Origin: Myxococcus landrumus
GTDB taxonomy: Bacteria > Myxococcota > Myxococcia > Myxococcales > Myxococcaceae
Reading direction: 5' to 3'
DNA: 64,000 nucleotides
Assembly (NCBI RefSeq): GCF_017301635.1
Contig: NZ_CP071091.1
Coordinates: 2,058,001-2,122,000 of the forward strand
The notes below the pieces were generated by a model. That model searched no databases. It worked only from the letters and a program-made list of their open reading frames with translations, and was not told where the DNA came from. This document shows, one piece after another, positions 1 to 7,681 of the stretch (within the stretch, counting starts at the first letter, position 1; each line of letters starts with the position of its first letter). Made by a program: the position numbers and the translations under genes.

Positions 1-52
1 ACTCGCGCTCGCCAGGTCCTCGCGGACCTTCAGCCTCGCGTTGATATGACAA

Positions 53-1249
53 TCAACTGCTGAGCGCCCTCACCCGCGCGGCGAGGTTCTGCGTGAAGAG
101 CCGGTAGATGCGCAGCGCTGCGGACTCGTGCGTGTCCAGGTAGTGCTGGAAGCCCGCGCGGGTGATGCGCAGCGCGCGGACCGCCGTGCGCGCCTTCACC
201 CGGGCGGACACAGGCGCGTCCTGGACCAGGGAGATTTCCCCCAGGTGGGCCCCGGGCCCCAGCGTGTTGAGCCGCCGTGCGTCGTCCTCCGTGCCGCTGA
301 AGACCTCCACCGTGCCTTCCAGCAGCACGAAGAGCCCCACCCCCATTGTCCCCTTCTCCAGCACCACGGCGCCCGCGGGGATGAGCACCTGCCGCGCCAC
401 GCGGTAGAGGTCTCGCATGTCCTCCAGCGACAGCTCGCCGAAGATGGGAATCGCCTTGAGGTACTCGTAGCCGTCGTCCCTCGGCACGATGCCCTGCGCG
501 GTCAGCCGGGCGATGACGGCCTCGGCCTCCGCCTCCATGCCCATGCGCCGCAGCAGCCGAGCCTTCTCCGCGGCCAGCGCGGGGTCCGCGCGCACCGACT
601 CCGAGCCGCGCATCGTGTCCGCGAGCAACGCCAGCGCCCGGCGCGTGAAGCCTCCCGCGTCCAGCAACATGCACATGCGCAGCACCGACTCCACGTACCG
701 CGCATCCCCCACGGGGACACAGCCCAGCGCCTCCACCTCCGAGTGGGGCTGCCCCAGCTCCCGGTAGATGAGCGCCGCCTCATAGGGGCGTCCCAGGCGG
801 ACCAGACACTGGGCCACCGCCTCGGACGAGCCCAGGCCCCGGTACACCTCCAGGGCCCGCTCCAGCGCGCCACCGCGCTCGAAAGCCGCGGCCGCGCGCT
901 CCGCATCCCCCACGCGCAGGTACGCTTCCGCCGCGTCCACGTACTGCCCGGCCTGGACATACAAGGCCGCCACGCGCGCGTCCTCGCCGCAGCCGCTCAG
1001 CAGCCTCGCGGCGCCGGCGAAGTCACGCGCCCATCGCAGCACCTCCGACAGGCGCGCGCGAACATCCAAGGGGGACAGCTCGGCTTCACGCAACAGGCGC
1101 TCGCGTTGCGCCAGGCTCAGCTCCTCGTAGAGCCGCGCGGCCGTCGCCTCGGTCTCCAATCCCATCAGCGACTGCAACGCCTGGAGCGTTCCATCCACGC
1201 CGCCCCGCTCGCTGCTCACTTCGGGCACTTCCGCCTCGGACCGTGACAT
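53..1249 (-). CDS. TPR-like protein with C-terminal cyclic-nucleotide-binding-type domain
   Basis: 398 aa. Residues ~1-260 are Ala/Leu/Arg-rich helical repeats of TPR type. Residues ~265-390 form a CRP/PKA-like beta-roll, with hallmarks 'IFGELSLEDM', 'LLEGTVEVF' and 'GEISLVQDAPVSARV'. There is no C-terminal HTH, so it is probably a cytoplasmic scaffold or regulator rather than a transcription factor. The phosphate-binding cassette lacks the usual Arg-(S/T)-Ala (it reads V-S-A), so nucleotide binding is uncertain. I chose the ATG at 1249 because a GAGGGGGA Shine-Dalgarno precedes it; a longer reading to 1276 has no such site. Monocistronic as far as can be seen. The domain call is solid, the role is unknown. 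Confidence 0.85.
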   Translation of the reverse strand: MSRSEAEVPEVSSERGGVDGTLQALQSLMGLETEATAARLYEELSLAQRERLLREAELSPLDVRARLSEVLRWARDFAGAARLLSGCGEDARVAALYVQAGQYVDAAEAYLRVGDAERAAAAFERGGALERALEVYRGLGSSEAVAQCLVRLGRPYEAALIYRELGQPHSEVEALGCVPVGDARYVESVLRMCMLLDAGGFTRRALALLADTMRGSESVRADPALAAEKARLLRRMGMEAEAEAVIARLTAQGIVPRDDGYEYLKAIPIFGELSLEDMRDLYRVARQVLIPAGAVVLEKGTMGVGLFVLLEGTVEVFSGTEDDARRLNTLGPGAHLGEISLVQDAPVSARVKARTAVRALRITRAGFQHYLDTHESAALRIYRLFTQNLAARVRALSS

Positions 1250-1384
1250 TGCGAGTCCCCCTCGCCGGGCATGCAACCCCCACGTCGGGAACTCGCGTTC
1301 GAGCCTCCCGACGCCCCAGCGGACATGGGGCGCCTATATCACCCCGCATGTGGCCTCGGGCAACCCGCCGCCCCGGCCCCACTT

Positions 1385-1867
1385 TCAGCGGACGGAGATG
1401 AGCTCCACGTCGAAGATGAGGACCGTGTACGGAGGAATGCGGCCCGACGAAGAGCCCTGCGAGCCGTAGCCCAGCGAGGAGGGAATGATGAGGCGCCGCT
1501 TGCCCCCCACGCGCATGCCCAGGATGCCCTGGTCCCAGCCGTCGATGACCTGCTTCCGCCCCAGGTTGAAGCCGATCGGCGCCTTGCCCTCCGAGGTCTC
1601 GAACATCTTCCCGTCGGGAAGCCAGCCCGAGTAGTGCACCTGGACCCGCGCCCCGTCCGTCGCCTCCGCCCCCGTCCCCACGGCCCCCAGGTCCTGGAGG
1701 TACAGGCCACTGGGCAGGCGGGTCATCGTCGACAGGTCCACGTTCAGGCTCTCCGCGTACGTCACCTTCGTCGGGTCGCCGTTGTCCGGGTTCCCCTGCC
1801 CGGGCGAGTCATCGCCACAGCCCATCAGGGGCAGGAGCAGGGCACACAACAGAAGCGAGCGGAGCAT
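1385..1867 (-). CDS. FKBP-type peptidyl-prolyl cis-trans isomerase lipoprotein
   Basis: 160 aa. It starts at the ATG at 1867, which gives a short signal peptide ending in a lipobox (LMGC, Cys17). The mature protein has an acidic Gly/Asp/Asn linker and one FKBP domain (~55-160) with the family hallmarks 'VQVHYSGWLPDGKMF', 'VIDGWDQGILGMRVGGKRRL' and 'IPPYTVLIFDVELI'. FKBP domains catalyse cis-trans isomerisation of X-Pro bonds. The lipobox places this one in the periplasm, anchored to a membrane, probably as a folding helper for envelope proteins. A longer upstream reading (to 1936) lacks a signal and is not supported. Length is typical for a single-domain FKBP. Confidence 0.93.
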   Translation of the reverse strand: MLRSLLLCALLLPLMGCGDDSPGQGNPDNGDPTKVTYAESLNVDLSTMTRLPSGLYLQDLGAVGTGAEATDGARVQVHYSGWLPDGKMFETSEGKAPIGFNLGRKQVIDGWDQGILGMRVGGKRRLIIPSSLGYGSQGSSSGRIPPYTVLIFDVELISVR

Positions 1868-2035
1868 GAGGGTCCTCGGAAGCAGGCCGGAGTCCGGCGA
1901 TGAACGCGCCCAGACTGCCCCGGTACGTGCCCTCACGGAAGCAGAAGCGTGACCGCTTGCCCGCCGACAGGGGTGACAGCCCGGGCTTGAAATGCGCGGG
2001 CGTCTGCTGGGGGGCTTCCGCTATGCAGGAGGGCA

Positions 2036-3232
2036 ATGCCCCGCTGGCTCAGCTTCCTTTTGTGGTTCGTCCCCATCCTGACGCTGCTTGGCGTCGCGCA
2101 CGTCTATCTCTACCGAAGACTCATCCGAGACATGACGGCGCACCGCGGCCTTCGCCGTGGCGCCCAGGCCCTGCTCATCTCGGGCTTCGTGGGGGCCGCC
2201 GGGTTCCGCTACTTCGGCGTCTGGTTCCCCTCCGAGGGCATCCGGCTGCTGGGCATCGGACTGCTCGCATGGATGGGCCTGGTCATGTACCTGTTCTTCT
2301 GCACGCTGGCGGTGGAGCTGGTGCAGCGCGTGGCGAGCCGGCGCAAGCGCGGTGCGGTGCCCCCCAGCCAGCCCCCTGTCTCGCTTCCGCCCTCCCCCGA
2401 GCGCCGCGCGGTCCTCACCGGCGGACTGGCCGTGGGCGCGGGCGTCGCGGGCATCGGGATGAGCGGCTTCGGAGCGTGGCGCGCGTTCCACCCGCCCGAC
2501 GTGCGCGACACACCCGTGCGCCTGCCTCGCCTGCCTCGGGCCCTGGATGGTTTCTCCCTGGTGCAGCTCACGGACATCCACGTGGGCGACGTGCTCCAGC
2601 GCCACTTCGTGGATGAGCTGGTCGCGCGCACCAACGCGCTGAAGCCCGACGTCATCGCCATCACGGGCGACCTGGTGGATGGCCCGGTGAGCAGGCTGGG
2701 CCCCTACGTCGCGGGCTTCGGTGCCCTTCGCGCGCGCCATGGAGTGTTCTTCGTCACCGGCAATCATGATTACTATTCCGGCGCAACGTCATGGGTGGCC
2801 TTCCTGGAGCGACTGGGCATCACCGTGCTGCGCAACCGCGCCGTGTCCATCGGGGACGCGGGAGCTTCCTTTTCATTGGCGGGGGTGGACGACTGGAGCG
2901 CCTTCCGGATGGGCGAGCCCGGGTACGACCTGGACGCGGCGCTTCGCGAGGTGAGTCCGGACCGGGCTTCCGTGCTCCTGGCGCATCAGCCGTCCAACTT
3001 CGACGAGGTGGCCCTGCGCGGCGTGGGGCTCCAGGTCTCCGGCCATACCCACGGCGGGCAGATGTTCCCGGGCAACCTCGTGGGAGACCTCATCTGGGGC
3101 AGCCGCAATGCGGGGCTCAGCCGCACGGGCGACTCCCAGCTCTACGTCAGCCGGGGCTGTGGCTTCGTCGGCCCGCCCATGCGCGTGGGGGCTCCTCCGG
3201 AGATTGCCCGGCTCGTGTTGCTGCCTGGGTGA
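2036..3232 (+). CDS. Membrane-anchored calcineurin-like metallophosphoesterase (YkuE/YaeI type)
   Basis: 398 aa. The N-terminal ~100 residues contain three hydrophobic segments (~5-25, ~45-60, ~70-97). A Pro-rich stretch follows, then a twin-arginine-like segment (RRAVLTGG, ~123) leading into a fourth hydrophobic stretch, then the phosphoesterase domain (~172-398). All dinuclear metal motifs are present: D-x-H in 'TDIHVGD' (~179), 'GDLVDG' (~211), 'GNHDYY' (~242), the His in 'LAHQPSN' (~317) and 'SGHTHGGQ' (~336). Relatives of this type hydrolyse phosphodiesters or pyrophosphates, some acting on lipid intermediates; the substrate here cannot be read from sequence. The domain probably faces the periplasm. 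It is followed by a GC hairpin and is likely a single transcription unit. Confidence 0.92.
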   Translation: MPRWLSFLLWFVPILTLLGVAHVYLYRRLIRDMTAHRGLRRGAQALLISGFVGAAGFRYFGVWFPSEGIRLLGIGLLAWMGLVMYLFFCTLAVELVQRVASRRKRGAVPPSQPPVSLPPSPERRAVLTGGLAVGAGVAGIGMSGFGAWRAFHPPDVRDTPVRLPRLPRALDGFSLVQLTDIHVGDVLQRHFVDELVARTNALKPDVIAITGDLVDGPVSRLGPYVAGFGALRARHGVFFVTGNHDYYSGATSWVAFLERLGITVLRNRAVSIGDAGASFSLAGVDDWSAFRMGEPGYDLDAALREVSPDRASVLLAHQPSNFDEVALRGVGLQVSGHTHGGQMFPGNLVGDLIWGSRNAGLSRTGDSQLYVSRGCGFVGPPMRVGAPPEIARLVLLPG

Positions 3233-3244
3233 GCCTCTCGGGCC

Positions 3245-3262
3245 GGGGGATTGAAATCCCCC
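3245..3262. terminator. GC-rich hairpin after metallophosphoesterase gene
   Basis: A perfect 8 bp inverted repeat (GGGGGATT / AATCCCCC) with a 2 nt loop lies 13 bp after the stop codon at 3232. There is no T-run, so it is a plausible but not canonical intrinsic terminator. A second short palindrome (GCGGAC-T-GTCCGC, 3286-3298) lies closer to the sigma factor gene and could be an operator. Confidence 0.45.
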
Positions 3263-3335
3263 ATGATTCCACCGGGTTGACCGCGGCGGACTGTCCGCTC
3301 GCGGCCCCCGAAACACATTTCAGGGTGGGCCGTCC

Positions 3336-3890
3336 ATGAGCCGGGTGATGGGAAGTCCCTCGGATGAAGCACTCATGGAACGGTTCTGCGACGGTGCATC
3401 AGACGCGTTCGAGACCTTGTTCGCCCGACATTCCGGCCGGGTGCAGGGGTTCTTGACGCGAATGGTGCGGGACGGCCCGCTCGCCGAGGACCTCTTGCAG
3501 ACCACATTCCTGTCCGTCATCCGAGCCCGGGGGCGCTACGAGCCCGGGACTCGATTCATCCCCTGGCTGATGACCATCGCCGCGAATGCCGCGCGGGACT
3601 CGTTGCGTCATCGCCACCATGTGGACGCCTACGCCTCGGGGGCCAATACAGGAGACCCCACCTCCGCGCCTCCGCCCTCTGGCGACCCCTCCCTGCGCCA
3701 GCACCTGCTGGACGCGCTGCAACAGCTCCCCCCCGACCACCGCGAGGCCGTCGTGCTGAGCAAGGTGGAAGGCTGGTCCTTCGATGAGATCGCCGAGCTC
3801 CGGGGCATCAGCGCGGGCGCGGCGAGACTCCGGGCCCACCGGGGTTACGAAAAGCTCCGGGAGATTCTCGGCGCGTTGGGAGAGGCGTGA
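3336..3890 (+). CDS. ECF-type RNA polymerase sigma factor
   Basis: 184 aa. Region 2 (~20-90) carries 'LFARHSGRVQGFL', 'AEDLLQTTF' and 'FIPWLMTIAANAARD'. A Pro/Ser linker (~105-120) leads to region 4 (~122-178), with 'LQQLPPDHREAVVLSKVEGWSFDEIA' split by the usual helix-turn-helix pattern. ECF sigma factors direct RNA polymerase to a small regulon and are held inactive by a partner. That partner is evidently the next gene, which begins on the last base of this stop codon. The target genes could include the downstream run to 7670, but I found no matching promoter by eye. Confidence 0.93.
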   Translation: MSRVMGSPSDEALMERFCDGASDAFETLFARHSGRVQGFLTRMVRDGPLAEDLLQTTFLSVIRARGRYEPGTRFIPWLMTIAANAARDSLRHRHHVDAYASGANTGDPTSAPPPSGDPSLRQHLLDALQQLPPDHREAVVLSKVEGWSFDEIAELRGISAGAARLRAHRGYEKLREILGALGEA

Positions 3891-4555
3891 TGAAGACGCC
3901 CATCGACATCGACGCCCTGCTCAACGAGGAGCCTCGCGCGGAGGCGGGGGCCTTCTCTCGAGCCCTCGAGAGCGCACGAGGCGAGCTTGCGTTGAATCAG
4001 CCCGTGAGACGCTGGCGCACCCAGGCCGCGTGGGTGATGGCGTCGTGCGGCACCATCGCCTTGCTGGTGGTCGCGGTCCTGCTCGTGGGGGGTGCGTTGA
4101 GCGGCCCGGCCCTGCTCCAGCGAGCCCCCTTGCTGTTGCTCCTGCTCACGACCAGCGGCGTCTGTGCATGGGGGGCCCTGTCGCCACGCGGGCGCGGCCT
4201 GCGCCGTGCCGCCGTGGGTCTGGCCATGGCTTGCGCCGCGACACTCGTGCTCGCGCGAGGCTCCCCCAGCTCGCCGGCTTCGCTTCCCGCCTGGGTGTGT
4301 ACGGCGAGCCACCTCGCGGTGGACCTCGTGCCCCTCATCGTCGCGCTGGTGGTGCTGCGCGGCGCGGCCTTTCAACCCCTGCGCGCCCTGTGCGCGGGCC
4401 TGTCCGTCGGCACGACGGGGGCCTTCGTGGGTGAGCTCGCGTGTGAGCAGGACTGGCGGCACGTCGCCGGCTACCACCTGCTCGCCTGGGCGCTCATCTG
4501 CGCGGCGGCAATCCTTCTCTCCCGCTCCCTCAAGCCCCGCTCCTACGCACCATGA
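3890..4555 (+). CDS. Six-helix membrane anti-sigma factor (DUF1109/NrsF- or CarR-like)
   Basis: 221 aa. A cytoplasmic N-terminus (~1-45) is followed by six hydrophobic helices. The C-terminus has a Cys-x6-His-x4-His arrangement ('ACEQDWRHVAGYH'), a pattern resembling NrsF/DUF1109 anti-sigma proteins. Such proteins sequester an ECF sigma factor at the inner membrane until a signal arrives. I start at the ATG at 3890 rather than the GTG at 3887, because GGGAGAGG sits 5 nt upstream of the ATG. Translational coupling to the sigma gene (TGATG) supports equal dosage. The family call is by topology and C-terminal motif, not by a search. Confidence 0.78.
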   Translation: MKTPIDIDALLNEEPRAEAGAFSRALESARGELALNQPVRRWRTQAAWVMASCGTIALLVVAVLLVGGALSGPALLQRAPLLLLLLTTSGVCAWGALSPRGRGLRRAAVGLAMACAATLVLARGSPSSPASLPAWVCTASHLAVDLVPLIVALVVLRGAAFQPLRALCAGLSVGTTGAFVGELACEQDWRHVAGYHLLAWALICAAAILLSRSLKPRSYAP

Positions 4556-4875
4556 TCCAGGACCCCTCTCTCATCGTGAAGCGAGACGTGGACGGTGCCC
4601 CCGTGCACATCGGAGATCGCGTCACCGTCATCCCCGATTCGACGGACGGCACCATCAGCCCGGGCTTCCTCGGCCGCACGGGCATCGTCGTGGCGCTCGT
4701 CTACGATGACCCCGTCCAGCAGTACCCCGCGGACCCGCTCATCCAGGTGCGCGTGGACGGACTGGGAGATGACCTCTTCTTCCTCGATGAATTGGTCTCG
4801 GACCGGGTGCATTCACGAGGGCGCCGCAAGGAGCACGCGCGGCCCCCGCGCCCCGGCTCGCATCGCTTGCAGTAG
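4552..4875 (+). CDS. Small conserved-looking protein, sigma-factor operon
   Basis: 107 aa, starting with ATGA overlap on the anti-sigma stop, so almost certainly co-translated. The first ~85 residues are acidic and beta-rich with a KOW/SH3-like feel ('IGDRVTVIPDS', 'GFLGRTGIVVALVYDD', 'PLIQVRVDGLGDDLFFLDEL'). The last ~20 are basic and disordered. There are no membrane segments or catalytic motifs. A cytoplasmic binding role is plausible but only inferred. I do not recognise the family. Confidence 0.72.
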   Translation: MIQDPSLIVKRDVDGAPVHIGDRVTVIPDSTDGTISPGFLGRTGIVVALVYDDPVQQYPADPLIQVRVDGLGDDLFFLDELVSDRVHSRGRRKEHARPPRPGSHRLQ

Positions 4876-4927
4876 GTCGTCCCTTTCCGGTCGCATCCAC
4901 GCCCTGGATTGAGCATCGTCGGGCGCG

Positions 4928-5686
4928 GTGAACCTCTCCGACCCCGAGCTCCGCCCGCTGGGCCGAAAGGCCTACGGCTCGATTCCCCACCTGCCAGGTT
5001 CGCGAACCGGCCCCGCGGATAGACACCTCCCTCCCGCGCTCGCGCGTGTGTGCACCGAACGTGTGCGCGATGCGCGAGACCGTGTCGTCGTCCTGGAGAA
5101 GCTGGACGGCTCCTGTGTCGCCGCCGCTCGAGTGGGTGACACCGTCCTCGCGCTGGGTCGCGAAGGACGCCTCGCCGCGCATTCTCCCAACGAAGCCCGC
5201 AGGCTCTGGGCTGGCTGGGTCACCACCCACTCCGAGCGCTTCATGGCCGTGTTGAAGCCCGGCGAGTGGCTGGTCGGTGAATGGCTCGCCCTGGCGCACA
5301 GCACCCGCTATGCGCTCACCCATGAGCCCTTCGTTGCCTTCGACCTGATGAGCCAGGGACTTCGCCTCCCGTGGGCCCGGCTCACCGAGCGCCTCCAGGT
5401 GGCGGACTTCGTCACCCCGGGCCCGATTCACGAAGGCGGTCCGCTGGATATCGAGACCGCGATGTCGCGCCTCCAGCCGCGGGGATTTCATCACGCCATG
5501 GACCCGGTGGAGGGCGCAGTGTGGCGGCTCGAGCGACAAGAAGGCTCGGGTGTCAGGGTGGATTTCCTGGCCAAGTATGTCCGCCGCGACAAGGTGGACG
5601 GGGGCCTGCTTCCAGAGAACACCGGGCACCCCGCCCTCTGGAACTGGCGCCCCGAAGCGCCCTCATCGAAGGAAGTGCTCCCGTGA
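4928..5686 (+). CDS. RNA-ligase-like covalent nucleotidyltransferase
   Basis: 252 aa, GTG start. The adenylyltransferase motifs of ATP-dependent RNA ligases occur in order: motif I 'EKLDGS' with Lys58 as the predicted AMP acceptor, 'GREGRL' (~78), motif III-like 'GEWLVGEWL' (~112), 'FVAFDLM' (motif IIIa, ~135), 'EGAVWRL' (motif IV, ~195) and 'DFLAKYVR' (motif V, Lys216). Ligases of this class seal 3'-OH/5'-phosphate RNA nicks through enzyme-AMP and RNA-adenylate intermediates. It lacks an obvious extra C-terminal domain, so substrate choice may come from its partners. It overlaps the next gene by 4 bp, and that overlaps the third: a three-gene translationally coupled cassette. Confidence 0.85.
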   Translation: MNLSDPELRPLGRKAYGSIPHLPGSRTGPADRHLPPALARVCTERVRDARDRVVVLEKLDGSCVAAARVGDTVLALGREGRLAAHSPNEARRLWAGWVTTHSERFMAVLKPGEWLVGEWLALAHSTRYALTHEPFVAFDLMSQGLRLPWARLTERLQVADFVTPGPIHEGGPLDIETAMSRLQPRGFHHAMDPVEGAVWRLERQEGSGVRVDFLAKYVRRDKVDGGLLPENTGHPALWNWRPEAPSSKEVLP

Positions 5687-6873
5687 CCCGGGCCATTCTC
5701 GTCACCGGCAACCGCCACAAGGCCGATGAGGTCATCCGCCTCCTGGCGGGCCTCGACATCACCTGGCAGAAGCTCTCCCTCCCTGGCTTCGAGGACGATG
5801 CGCTCACCGCGCCGCTCGACCTCGCCTCGGTCGCGAAGCACAAGGTGCTGGCGGCCTGCTCACGGCTCGGTGCGCCGTGCATCGTGGAGACCACCGCGCT
5901 GGAGCTGGAGGGCGGCGAGTCCTTCTCGGGCGCGCGCTTCAAGCAGGAGCTGCTGACGCGCGGCGCGCAGTCCTTCTTCGCGGAGCATGGTGGCCGGCGG
6001 GGGCGCACTCGCGTGGCCGTGGCCTACTCCGCGGACGGGCATCCCGACCGCGTCCACATCTTCGAGGGTGCCATCTCGGGCGTGCTGCTCACGCAACCCC
6101 GTGGCGAAGGGGGCTACGGCTGGGACAGCGCGTGGCTGCCGGATGGGTATCAGCGAACGCTCGGCGAGATGGAGGGGAACAAGTTCTTCGTGAACATGCG
6201 GCACAGGCCCTACCTGGAGCTGGCGGACTTGCTGCGTCCCGCCTCTCCCGGTGGCGCGTACGAGGCGCACCTCACCGTCTCCGCCCGCTCCGAGGACGAC
6301 CTCGAGCGCTTCCGCGCGTTCTGCGACGCGGCCTCGGTGAAGTGCATCTTCATCGAGCTGGGCCGAGGCGCCGAGCCCTTCCAACCCATGACGGCCTCGT
6401 ATCACCACGGCACGCTCCGGCACGCGCAGGAGGAAGTGAGGGGGATGGCGCGAGCACTCGCGAGCCAGGGCTTCGACGTGACCCGCATGAAGCTGGAGGC
6501 GCTGGGGAAGAATCGCGACATGCCCGAGGACGACGCGGCGGCGCTTGCGCAGCCCGCCAACTACTTCGAGTTCCACGTGAAGGTCCTGCTGCCCGCGAGT
6601 GGCGGCGATCTGGACACGCTCCAGGCGCGCTGCACGCGGCATGGCGCGCATGTGTCCCGCAACGCGCGCAAGGTGCGCGAGGACGGCGCCTCCGAGCGCT
6701 TCGTCACGTTGCGCGTCCACGGGCTCGGCCGGGCCAACGCCGACGCGCGCTTCACCGCGCTGCTGGAGGACCTTACGGGCCTGGGGTATCCGCTCACGCA
6801 GCGGCTGCGCGAGTACACCGTCTACGACTCCAACCACGGCCTCGACCGAGGCTGGCTGGAGGGCACTCCATGA
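5683..6873 (+). CDS. HAM1/RdgB-like NTP pyrophosphatase fused to an unknown C-terminal module
   Basis: 396 aa, GTG start preceded by AAGGAAG and overlapping the ligase stop (GTGA). Residues 1-185 match the ITPase/HAM1 fold: 'VTGNRHKADEV' (~7), 'GARFK' (~83), 'GVLLTQPRGEGGYGWDSAWLPDG' in two halves (~133-155), and 'TLGEM' (~159). The usual catalytic 'DDSGL' is replaced by 'ETTAL' (Glu69-Thr-Thr), so activity or substrate may differ from house-cleaning dITP/XTPases. Residues ~190-396 form a second module with two similar ferredoxin-like halves, including 'AHLTV' (His196), 'FHVKV' (His298) and 'REYTVYDSNHGLDRGW'. I do not recognise that module. Placement between a ligase and a nucleotidyltransferase points to RNA or nucleotide metabolism rather than pool sanitation. 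Confidence 0.83.
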   Translation: MTRAILVTGNRHKADEVIRLLAGLDITWQKLSLPGFEDDALTAPLDLASVAKHKVLAACSRLGAPCIVETTALELEGGESFSGARFKQELLTRGAQSFFAEHGGRRGRTRVAVAYSADGHPDRVHIFEGAISGVLLTQPRGEGGYGWDSAWLPDGYQRTLGEMEGNKFFVNMRHRPYLELADLLRPASPGGAYEAHLTVSARSEDDLERFRAFCDAASVKCIFIELGRGAEPFQPMTASYHHGTLRHAQEEVRGMARALASQGFDVTRMKLEALGKNRDMPEDDAAALAQPANYFEFHVKVLLPASGGDLDTLQARCTRHGAHVSRNARKVREDGASERFVTLRVHGLGRANADARFTALLEDLTGLGYPLTQRLREYTVYDSNHGLDRGWLEGTP

Positions 6874-7670
6874 GCCCCGACACGCTTCCGCTCCGCTCGG
6901 CCATCGCGGTGTTGCGGAGGCTGGCTCGCTCGCCGGACGCAGCATCCCTGGTCCTTCGGGGCGGGCTGATGATGCGTCTGTGGAGCGGCACCGTGCCTCG
7001 CGCGGTCGAGGACCTCGACTTCCTCGCGGACTTCCCTTTCGACGTCCCACGGACCCTGCGCCTCGTGGAGCAGGTGTTGAGCGTGGACGCGGAGGACGGC
7101 TACGCCTTCGGCGCGCTGCGCTCCGAGGTCATCTGGGAGGAGACCGACTTCCCCGGCGTGCGCCTCCACGTCGAGACACGACTGCCCGGCGGTTCAGCTC
7201 CCTTCGAGCTGCGCATCGACGTGGGCTTCGGCGACGAGATGGTGCCTCCGCCCATCTGGCTCGACTATCCCTCGGTCGATGGCGCTCCAGCACACGTGCT
7301 CGCCGTCCGCCCTGAGTCGATGTTCGCGTGGAAGGTCCACGGACTCTTCGAGCGAGGAAGGGGCCGATTCCGCCCCAAGGACCTCTTCGACGTGTTCCTG
7401 CTCGTGCGGTTCGCGACACTCGAAGCATCGCAGCTCGCGCCCGCCTTGCGGCTCGCCTTCGACTCGCGAGGCGACTCCCTGGAGCTGATGGAGCGGCTCG
7501 TCTCCGGCACGTTCGGACAGAGCCCCTGGAGCCTGGAGAAGTGGGCGCGCTTCCGAGCACCGCAGCCGGAGGGACGCCCCGAGCACCTCGCCGACGTGGT
7601 TCAGGCCGTCAGCCACTCGCTCCGGCCGGTGTGGCAGGCCGCACGCGCCCTGCCTCCCGTGCGGCCCTGA
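6870..7670 (+). CDS. AbiEii/AbiGii-like nucleotidyltransferase
   Basis: 266 aa, ATG overlapping the previous stop (ATGA). Motifs of the AbiEii nucleotidyltransferase superfamily are present: 'LVLRGGLMMRLWSG' (~28), the metal-binding 'AVEDLDFL' (~45), 'ELRIDVGFGD' (~113) with the third acidic residue, and 'RPESMFAWKVHGLFER' plus 'RPKDLFDVFLL' (~147-177). Known members transfer nucleotides to RNA or tRNA, often as toxins. No AbiEi-like antitoxin neighbours it, so a processing or repair role with the ligase and HAM1 protein is as likely as a toxin role. It ends 11 bp before a convergent gene. Confidence 0.85.
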   Translation: MSPDTLPLRSAIAVLRRLARSPDAASLVLRGGLMMRLWSGTVPRAVEDLDFLADFPFDVPRTLRLVEQVLSVDAEDGYAFGALRSEVIWEETDFPGVRLHVETRLPGGSAPFELRIDVGFGDEMVPPPIWLDYPSVDGAPAHVLAVRPESMFAWKVHGLFERGRGRFRPKDLFDVFLLVRFATLEASQLAPALRLAFDSRGDSLELMERLVSGTFGQSPWSLEKWARFRAPQPEGRPEHLADVVQAVSHSLRPVWQAARALPPVRP

Positions 7671-7681
7671 GTCCTCCCGCG

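Noticed and set aside
6870-7670. Toxin-antitoxin system (AbiE type)
   Set aside because: No AbiEi-like antitoxin gene adjoins; the partners are a ligase and HAM1 protein, so a classic AbiE pair is not supported.
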